Shown: positions 48,251-54,546 of the stretch, in pieces
How positions within the stretch are numbered: the stretch's first letter is position 1
Layout of the letters: each line of letters opens with the position of its first letter
Source of the DNA: Lachnospiraceae bacterium
GTDB taxonomy: Bacteria; Bacillota; Clostridia; Lachnospirales; Lachnospiraceae
NCBI GenBank assembly: GCA_021199495.1
Contig: JAJQHY010000035.1
Span: 1-54,546 of the forward strand
Length of the DNA stretch: 54,546 nucleotides
Direction of reading: 5' to 3'
Notes under the pieces: model-generated
Told to the model about the DNA's origin: nothing
The model's input: the letters and a program-made list of their open reading frames with translations, nothing else
Databases searched by the model: none
Made by a program: the position numbers and the translations under genes

Positions 48251-48328
48251 ACACTACTCTCATAAACTCATTTTATACAGATTCGCAACACGGATTTTCT
48301 CTGGTTATTTATTTCTAACTTTGTATAA

Positions 48329-48358
48329 ATCTTACCACAATCCATCGGGTTCTGTCAA
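48329..48358 (-). promoter_or_regulatory. Probable promoter of the nitrogenase-like operon
   Basis: TTGACA (48353-48358) and TAAGAT (48329-48334) on the minus strand have an 18-base spacer. The leader would be about 115 bases and contains the hairpin at 48227-48250. No known riboswitch was recognised. Confidence 0.6.
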
Positions 48359-48367
48359 CGCCCATCA

Positions 48368-49849
48368 TCATCCCTTCACGAGCCCGTCTATCCAGGCGAA
48401 GGTCTCCTCCAAGTCATAATCGCCGCTGTGGCGGATGCCCCATGGCAGGAAAAAGTCCACGTCCGCGCCGTTCATTTGAAGCAACAAGGATAAAATCACC
48501 GGAATTGCCAGAGAAGTATCACGGTCGAAGGAACCGTGCCGAATGCGCCAGTGCTTTGCCGCGCCCGGATTATCCACATACGCAACCGGATTGATGAGAC
48601 GGATAACCTCTGCATCCGTCAGCTCGCCGCCAACTTCCGTATGTGCCAGAGAAAACGCAGTAAAATGCTTTTTCTCCACCTGTTCGGTGCCAAATTCTTC
48701 ATTCTCCGGGCTTCTCAAATCCAGGGCGTCGAAGGCCGGCGTAGTCTTCATGCGGGTGATTTTCTCCACAAAGCGGTTCCAGTCTAAGTCGACTACTTTT
48801 CCGTCCTCGCTGGTCAGATAATCCTGGCTTTCAATCTGGCTTCCTTCCGTCATCACCTGCGCCCTGTGAAGCTGCGTGTCATGAGTATCCAGCTCCTTCT
48901 GCGCGGACTGTATGACACAGTGTTTCACATATTCTAAAAAGCTGCCGGTTCCGTCCGCGTTCAGTCTCAGACCTTCACCGTCAGGGCTCTTCAGATGCAA
49001 GCTGTTCACATACTGCGGGAAAAGCGCTTTTAATTCCACGGACAGGCGCTGCTGTTTCTCTGACATGGTGCCAATCATCGGTTCACGCTTCATACCACTT
49101 TCTGTCCTGATCAGCTTCATACTATGATACGTATTATGCCCGCAGAACAGCCACTCATAAGCCGCGTCCGCGTTCTCCAGATTGTGAATCGGGCAATAAC
49201 AGCTCGCCGCGAAAATATCATCCCTCTCGTCCGCCGCGCCGATTTCCTTCAGATATGGCTCATAATCTGAGCTGTTGCCAGTCATACCGGTCATGGCGGA
49301 CAAAGCGCCGCCCGCGCTGGTGCCGTTGGTGATGATATGCTCTGTATTACCCGGAATATGTGCCTGATTATGTCTCAGATAGCGGATCGTCGCTTTCATA
49401 TCCACGATCAGTGCGGGAGCCTTTCCCACCAGGCGGCCATCCGTGGCTGCCTTTAACTCTCCTGTGCTTCCCTCAAAAAACTCTTTGCTGACCTTCCCGG
49501 TCGTACGGCCGCGCACACCCGCGCTGGCCACCACATACCCATGCTGCAGTGCCCGAAAAAGCGAATTTGGCGTTCCTTCCCGGTTCACGCCCGGGACAGT
49601 CGCCGGCCCTTCCATATAGCCGCCCACCGTGTTCGGCATGAAAATCGGCGCCGTGTGCAGACCATAGCCATTGATCGTTTCCCCGTGATAATAAGCTTCC
49701 GGCGCGAAGAGATTCAGCTTCTGCACCGCAGCCTTCGGCTTTTCACAATATGCAAGCCCCTCAAAGGCCCGGTAGGTGATGGTATCCTGCCCCAGGGTGC
49801 AGGTTTTGATCTCATACTGCTCCTCATTGAAATTCAGTGTGTTTCCCAT
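48368..49849 (-). CDS. Tannase-like alpha/beta hydrolase (subtype B)
   Basis: A 493-residue esterase resembling Lactobacillus-type tannases, which release gallate from tannins. The nucleophile is in [12 protein letters not shown]. The catalytic Asp region reads [15 protein letters not shown] and the His region [20 protein letters not shown], matching the family in order and spacing. The oxyanion-side text AGVRGRTTG is also typical. There is no signal peptide, so it is probably cytoplasmic. The start ATG follows GGCGGAAACTT; 38 earlier in-frame codons are rejected. Whether it acts on gallate esters or other phenolic esters is not known. Confidence 0.85.
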   Translation of the reverse strand: MGNTLNFNEEQYEIKTCTLGQDTITYRAFEGLAYCEKPKAAVQKLNLFAPEAYYHGETINGYGLHTAPIFMPNTVGGYMEGPATVPGVNREGTPNSLFRALQHGYVVASAGVRGRTTGKVSKEFFEGSTGELKAATDGRLVGKAPALIVDMKATIRYLRHNQAHIPGNTEHIITNGTSAGGALSAMTGMTGNSSDYEPYLKEIGAADERDDIFAASCYCPIHNLENADAAYEWLFCGHNTYHSMKLIRTESGMKREPMIGTMSEKQQRLSVELKALFPQYVNSLHLKSPDGEGLRLNADGTGSFLEYVKHCVIQSAQKELDTHDTQLHRAQVMTEGSQIESQDYLTSEDGKVVDLDWNRFVEKITRMKTTPAFDALDLRSPENEEFGTEQVEKKHFTAFSLAHTEVGGELTDAEVIRLINPVAYVDNPGAAKHWRIRHGSFDRDTSLAIPVILSLLLQMNGADVDFFLPWGIRHSGDYDLEETFAWIDGLVKG

Positions 49850-50052
49850 AAGTTTCCGCCTCTTTTTTCTTCTTAATACCGGGGACAAAAGATTTAGAAT
49901 ATAAATACTGACACAAGGTCTGTCCTTTTGTCCTTTCCTCATTATTATACATTTTTTTCGCACAGAAAAGCAATTCCTTTCGAGAATCCTGTTTTTCCAT
50001 TCCGGAATATTTTCCTGTTGAAAAAGACTGCCTTATCGGCAGTCTTTTCATC

Positions 50053-52623
50053 TCATATTCGTTTGTACCCGCACAGCGTCCTCCCGCTCTTCACATCATG
50101 CCAGTAATACAGATTCTCCGGCTCCGTCACGGTAAACATGTCAAAGAGTGAGTCAAACTCCGGGCAGATGTCCTGAAAGACATTGGGCAGATCCTTGAAA
50201 AAATCCTCCCGGTAGGTAAGCGTGCGTTTATCGTTCCAGACGGCGCTGTAGAAAATGTCTGCCTCCACCAGGTCCTGGAACATATGGCTGCCGTAGCTTA
50301 ACTCCGGCATGTAACCGGCGCGGCTGTCGGAAACCTCGCAGATACCGGCAAAGCCTGAGATGGCCGCGAAGGTCACCGGCACACCCAGCTCCGGGGAGGA
50401 GGTGCCGACCCGACCCGGCGTCATCAATAAAGGATGGATACCCTTTGTACGGTAATACAGATTGATCTGGCGGACAGCTTCCGCCACCTTGGTCTTTTTA
50501 TTGTACGGATAATTATAATAGGCAATGGGGTCGATCTGGACGACGGCACCGATTTTTTCCTCCCTGGCGTTACCCATGGAGGAGTCCTTTAAGGAAAAGA
50601 AAATATTCTCGTCCGGAAGGGAAGGAACCGCCACCTGCCCGCCCTGTGTGCCGGTATAAAGGGAACGGCACTGCAGGAGATTTACCACAAAGTCACCGGT
50701 TTCATCCATGTTAACCGTATACTCGATATCCACCGGATTCTCGTAAACCTCATCCAGAACCTTTAACATCTTCTGCATGAAGGTCGTGAACTTCTCATTG
50801 TCCAGAAGCTTCTGACAGTTGACAAACCACACCTGCCGCCAGCGGTTCATCCGCTCTAAGGCCGCCTCCGCCTCGTAGTCCCGCTCCATAACCGCCTTTT
50901 TATACCAGAGCGGCAGGTCGTTCATAACGGAATCAAAAGTCAGGGTTTTAATCTGGTTGTCTGAAAGATCCAGCACGTCGATATTCCGCTGGGAATAACG
51001 GTGCTTATCCGCCACAGAGCCGTAGAGGGAAACCGCCGGACGATCCAGACTTGAAAGGCGCGGGTAATCGTTCTCCGGCCGGTCCACCGCCCTGGTGCCC
51101 AGACCCGCGACGATGCGCAAGAGTCCCGCGTTCGGATCCATGTCGCGGCTTGTGCGGTAGACTGAGTAGCTGTAGCCCACGCCCGCGGCGGCCGGGAAAT
51201 AAAGCTTTCCCCAGAACGCGCCGGAGACGCGCTGCACCAGCACGGCCATCTGTTCATCTAAGTCGTCCAGGCCACGCTGTCTGCGGTATTCCAGCGCGGA
51301 AATGTCCATGGTGCTGGCGTAGACTCTGCGTACGGCGTTCTCAAAGGCGGTAAGGCGCTCCTTGGGGCTGCCCTGATTGACACAGAACACGGACTCATAT
51401 TTGCCCGCAAACGCGTTGTTGAAGCCGTCCTCCAGAAAGCTCGAGGAGCGCACGATGATCGGAGATGCGCCGAAATATTCCAGCATGGAGCGGAATTTAT
51501 CGCGGATATCGTCCGGGAAGGTACCTGACAGAAGGGCATTTTTCAGGTTCTCCGCCTCCGTAAAATAACCTTCCTCGGTACGCTGCTTAAGGCGGATATC
51601 CCAGCAGTTATTCATCACAATATAAGTGTAAAATACGTCCGAACCGATGTAGTCGGAGTCATGCGGCTCGGTATACGCCGCGTACTCAGGCAGGCGCTTT
51701 TCCACGATGCGGCGCGCTAAAAGCATCCCGCAGGCCTTGCCGCCGATGGAGCCGCTGCCCACCATGCGGTCGCGCAGCGCGAAATAATCCTTCGGTTCAA
51801 AATATGCGCGGATCCGCTCGTGAAGGCGTTTATCCTTCGTCATCGTGCTCTCGATGATCAGATCCTCTGTCTCCTCGCTGAAATGCCCACGCTGATATTC
51901 CAGTCTCGCGAGGGCAAAAAAGCGGTCGTGGCTGTCCAGGTTCTGGTCCTGGCTTTTTAAATTGACCTCCTCCATCACCCGGTAATACCGGCTCATGGGG
52001 ACGCCGCCGTTTAAGGCAACGCAGTCCTCTGTCTCTGCAGGGCAGATATGCGGCAGGAACATTTCCGGCAGATACCGGTTCCAGACCTTTAACGGATGCA
52101 CATAGAGCTGGTCAGCCATGTGAACATCTAAAAGGAGCTGTGTGGTGTCCCGGATTTTGGCCACGGCGCTGTAGGAATGACGGCCGCGCAGCAGCGGGAA
52201 ATAAGCCACTGTGTCCAGCTGAAAAAGGAAGGGACAGGTCAGCTTAAAAAAATTGCCCATCATCAGGTCGGTATACCAAACCGACTGCAGAGACGAAAGG
52301 CTGTCGAAGACATAGAAGGCGTCATACCCCTCCTCCTCAATACGATTGTGGATTTCCACCGTGAAGGTTTCAAAGCCCTTATCCGGGTCAAACTCATAGA
52401 TTTTCAGACCCGGCTGCGGTTTCAGAAGCGGCGCATGGTTCGCGAAGCGCATGTAAATCAGATTTCGTTTGTCCGCGATGGCCTGCTTCACGAAGCGCTC
52501 CATGAAATAAGAAAAATCCTCCAGGCGCGTTACCTGCCACACCACATTGTCGCCAAGCCGGATATTGTCCAGAACCGCGTCCAGTCCTTTGTGCCCGCTT
52601 AAAATCCGTTCAAACGCCGCCAT
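50053..52623 (-). CDS. PPDK_N domain protein with degenerate KaiC-like N-terminus
   Basis: An 856-residue protein. Residues of about 5-250 resemble a KaiC/RecA-like domain (LDAVLDNIRLGDNVVWQV, AFYVFDSLSSL) but have no Walker A Gly-x4-GK[ST]. From about 290 comes the ATP-grasp-like nucleotide domain of pyruvate phosphate dikinases: GSIGGKACGMLLARRI, IIVRSSSFLEDGFNNAFAGKYESVFC and MAVLVQRVSG. The phospho-His and PEP-binding domains are missing, so it is not a complete PEP synthase. It lies 25 bp after the SNF2 gene in the same direction. The function is unknown; a phosphotransfer or sensor role is possible. Confidence 0.85.
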   Translation of the reverse strand: MAAFERILSGHKGLDAVLDNIRLGDNVVWQVTRLEDFSYFMERFVKQAIADKRNLIYMRFANHAPLLKPQPGLKIYEFDPDKGFETFTVEIHNRIEEEGYDAFYVFDSLSSLQSVWYTDLMMGNFFKLTCPFLFQLDTVAYFPLLRGRHSYSAVAKIRDTTQLLLDVHMADQLYVHPLKVWNRYLPEMFLPHICPAETEDCVALNGGVPMSRYYRVMEEVNLKSQDQNLDSHDRFFALARLEYQRGHFSEETEDLIIESTMTKDKRLHERIRAYFEPKDYFALRDRMVGSGSIGGKACGMLLARRIVEKRLPEYAAYTEPHDSDYIGSDVFYTYIVMNNCWDIRLKQRTEEGYFTEAENLKNALLSGTFPDDIRDKFRSMLEYFGASPIIVRSSSFLEDGFNNAFAGKYESVFCVNQGSPKERLTAFENAVRRVYASTMDISALEYRRQRGLDDLDEQMAVLVQRVSGAFWGKLYFPAAAGVGYSYSVYRTSRDMDPNAGLLRIVAGLGTRAVDRPENDYPRLSSLDRPAVSLYGSVADKHRYSQRNIDVLDLSDNQIKTLTFDSVMNDLPLWYKKAVMERDYEAEAALERMNRWRQVWFVNCQKLLDNEKFTTFMQKMLKVLDEVYENPVDIEYTVNMDETGDFVVNLLQCRSLYTGTQGGQVAVPSLPDENIFFSLKDSSMGNAREEKIGAVVQIDPIAYYNYPYNKKTKVAEAVRQINLYYRTKGIHPLLMTPGRVGTSSPELGVPVTFAAISGFAGICEVSDSRAGYMPELSYGSHMFQDLVEADIFYSAVWNDKRTLTYREDFFKDLPNVFQDICPEFDSLFDMFTVTEPENLYYWHDVKSGRTLCGYKRI

Positions 52624-52648
52624 ACCGCTCTCCTTTCTTTCCTGCCGC

Positions 52649-54546
52649 CTAGACTTCTAAAAGTCCCAGCAGCTCCTCCCTGGTCATGCCGCCAAGCTGC
52701 CCGGTCTCACCGCTGATGACCTGGTCGGCCAGGTCCTGCTTGTCCTCCTGGAGCTTTAGGATTTTCTCCTCAATGGAGTTTTTGGCGATCAGCTTAAAGA
52801 CCGTCACCTTTTTGGTCTGGCCGATGCGGTGAGCACGGTCGGTGGCCTGATTCTGCGCCGCCACATTCCACCAGGGATCGTAGTGGATGACGACGTCCGC
52901 GCCGGTCAGGTTTAAACCGACGCCGCCGGCCTTTAAGGAAATCAGGAAAACCGGGACTGTCCCCTCATTAAAGTTCTTCACCAGCTCCAGCCTGGTCTGT
53001 TTCGGCGTCGCGCCCGTGATCGTATAACAGGGAATCTGCTCCTGCTCCAGGCGCTTCTGCAAAATCTCCAGCATGGAGGTAAACTGGGAAAATAAGAGCA
53101 GACGATGGCCGCCGTCGATAGCACTCATGACAAGGTCCAGGCAGGCATCCGTCTTCGCCGACTCGCCGGTATAACTGTCAAAGCATAACGACGGATCGCA
53201 GCAGATCTGGCGCACCCGCATTAACTCCGCTAAAATCGCCAGCTTCGATTTATTGAATTCCTCCGCGTTCTGCGCGGACACGACATTCCGCATTTTCAGT
53301 ACCTGCGCGTCGTAGAGCTTTTGCTGCTCCCCGCTTAAGCGGACATAGCGCACCTCCTCAAGCTTCTCCGGCAGATCCTTTAAGACGTCGCCCTTCAGCC
53401 TGCGCAGAATGAAGGGTGCCGTCATCTTCTGCAGGCGTTTCATCGCCTGTTCGTCTTTATATTTCACCACCGGCGTCTCGATTTCCTTTTTGAAGGTATC
53501 ATAAGGATAGAGAAAGCCGGGCATCAGATAGTCAAAAATGCTCCACAACTCACTTAAGCGGTTCTCAATCGGCGTACCGGTCAGGGCGAAGCGATAGCGG
53601 CTTTTCACAACCTTCACCGCCTTGGCCGCGGCGGTCGTGTGATTTTTGATGTACTGCGCCTCGTCGATCACTTCGTAGGCAAATTCCATGCCCTCATAGT
53701 GATGAATGTCGCGTTTTAACAGATCGTAGGAAGTCACCAAAACGTCATAATCCCGGTATGCCGCAATTTTTTCCAGGCGCTCCTCCTGCGTGCCGACAAT
53801 TGGCATGACCTTTAAGGATGGGGCAAAGCGGGCGAATTCCTCGCACCAATTATAAACGAGGGAGGCGGGACAGACGACGATGGAGGTGGCGGGTGTCGAC
53901 TGCTCTGCCGGACTGGCATCGGAAGCTGCCTTTGCAACAGCATAAACTCCCGCCCCTTCGGAAACAGCCGCATCCCTTCTCTCACGCGCCGACAACAGCA
54001 CCGCAATCACCTGCAGTGTCTTTCCCAACCCCATGTCGTCCGCCAGAATCCCGCCGAACTGCCAGGCCTCCAGCGTCCTGAGCCACTTATAGCCGTCCTT
54101 CTGGTAAGGCCGCATGATTTTGGAAAGGCTCTCCGGCACATCGAAATCCGCGTCGTTGACTGTCTTGAATTCCTTGACCATCTCGCGGAAGCGGCTGTCC
54201 CGGTCACTGTAGACACTGTCGTTTTCCTCAAGCATTTTATTCAGATAAAGGGTGCGGTAGAGGGGCAGATGCATTTTGCCCTGCACGAAGTCTTTCGGCT
54301 TTACATGCATGGAATCCATCAGCTCCGCCAACAGCTCCAGCGACTGATCGTCCAGATCGACATAGGAGCCATCCTTTAAGCGATAGTAACTCTTTTTCGC
54401 GCGGTAGCTGTTCAGAAGCTCTAAAAGCTCATCCTGCGGCACATCGCCGGTCGTAATCTCTAAGTCCAGCAGGCCGGAGGAGACCGAGACGCCCACCGCG
54501 ACCTTCACCTGGCGGAACTTCCTGCGGGAGCGGAAACGGTCCGTGC
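52649..54546 (-). CDS. SNF2-family helicase, N-terminus beyond window
   Basis: About 632 codons are visible; the frame stays open to the right edge, so the true start is outside. The catalytic part has all SNF2 motifs: DDMGLGKTLQ, DEAQYIKN, TGTPIENRL, LLFSQFTSM, AGGVGLNLTGAD and RAHRIGQTKKV. A SNF2-associated domain (KVAVGVSVSSGLLDLEI) precedes them. An Ala/Ser-rich insert of about 25 residues sits between motifs I and Ia (53880-53960). Bacterial SNF2 proteins act with RNA polymerase or in DNA remodelling and defence. It is followed by the PPDK_N gene 25 bp later. Confidence 0.93.
   Translation of the reverse strand, partial: TDRFRSRRKFRQVKVAVGVSVSSGLLDLEITTGDVPQDELLELLNSYRAKKSYYRLKDGSYVDLDDQSLELLAELMDSMHVKPKDFVQGKMHLPLYRTLYLNKMLEENDSVYSDRDSRFREMVKEFKTVNDADFDVPESLSKIMRPYQKDGYKWLRTLEAWQFGGILADDMGLGKTLQVIAVLLSARERRDAAVSEGAGVYAVAKAASDASPAEQSTPATSIVVCPASLVYNWCEEFARFAPSLKVMPIVGTQEERLEKIAAYRDYDVLVTSYDLLKRDIHHYEGMEFAYEVIDEAQYIKNHTTAAAKAVKVVKSRYRFALTGTPIENRLSELWSIFDYLMPGFLYPYDTFKKEIETPVVKYKDEQAMKRLQKMTAPFILRRLKGDVLKDLPEKLEEVRYVRLSGEQQKLYDAQVLKMRNVVSAQNAEEFNKSKLAILAELMRVRQICCDPSLCFDSYTGESAKTDACLDLVMSAIDGGHRLLLFSQFTSMLEILQKRLEQEQIPCYTITGATPKQTRLELVKNFNEGTVPVFLISLKAGGVGLNLTGADVVIHYDPWWNVAAQNQATDRAHRIGQTKKVTVFKLIAKNSIEEKILKLQEDKQDLADQVISGETGQLGGMTREELLGLLEV

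Overview
The window looks like a chromosome segment from an anaerobic gut Firmicute, most likely a butyrate-forming member of the Lachnospiraceae. The evidence is strong AGGAGG-type ribosome binding sites, sigma-A promoters, a YesM/YesN-type two-component pair beside LplB/LplC-type sugar permeases, a complete acetyl-CoA to butyrate gene set, an ECF vitamin-type transporter and several Lachnospiraceae-like orphan proteins. No rRNA, tRNA, CRISPR array or phage genes were recognised. Most genes are on the minus strand.

Region 1 (1-6.1 kb): two ABC sugar permeases (minus), then a divergent response regulator and sensor kinase (plus) behind a perfect consensus promoter. These are followed by a scar where the tail of a GH4 glycosidase gene abuts the tail of an AraC regulator gene. 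Region 2 (6.1-14.7 kb): three decayed copies of a PD-(D/E)XK nuclease/transposase element alternate with solute-binding lipoproteins. One lipoprotein is a 4-bp-duplication pseudogene of another, and part of the region is a segmental duplication.

Region 3 (14.7-23.4 kb): nitroreductase, TIM-barrel epimerase, GH28 polygalacturonase, an orphan protein, uxaA and uxaB (minus), uxaC (plus) and a small membrane protein. This is a pectin/hexuronate module: GH28 releases galacturonate, UxaC isomerises it, UxaB reduces it and UxaA dehydrates the altronate. Region 4 (23.5-32.4 kb): thl-crt-hbd-bcd-etfB-etfA followed by ptb-buk, which makes butyrate from acetyl-CoA through butyryl-phosphate. The gaps between these genes hold unusually elaborate inverted repeats, two of which appear to be copies of one element.

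Region 5 (32.4-43.6 kb): a non-coding block with three DnaA-box-like sites, a thioredoxin reductase, a leucine-rich-repeat protein, an SDR, an ECF transporter (T, fused A1A2 and S subunits), a TetM/EF-G-like GTPase fused to a Rae1/YacP-like NYN ribonuclease, and an AAA ATPase.

Region 6 (43.6-48.4 kb) is the most unusual part. It is a nitrogenase-like operon made of a 170-residue mini NifK-like protein, a NifD-like protein and a canonical NifH-like reductase, followed by an L-cysteine desulfidase. Both component-1-like proteins carry Gly/His-rich stretches and the usual FeMo-cofactor Cys region has no Cys, so dinitrogen fixation is unlikely. The desulfidase gene and the next gene downstream (the AAA ATPase) have near-identical promoters overlapped by the same palindrome, which suggests a shared operator. 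Region 7 (48.4-54.5 kb): a subtype-B tannase-like esterase, a PPDK_N protein with a degenerate KaiC-like N-terminus, and a SNF2 helicase cut by the window edge.
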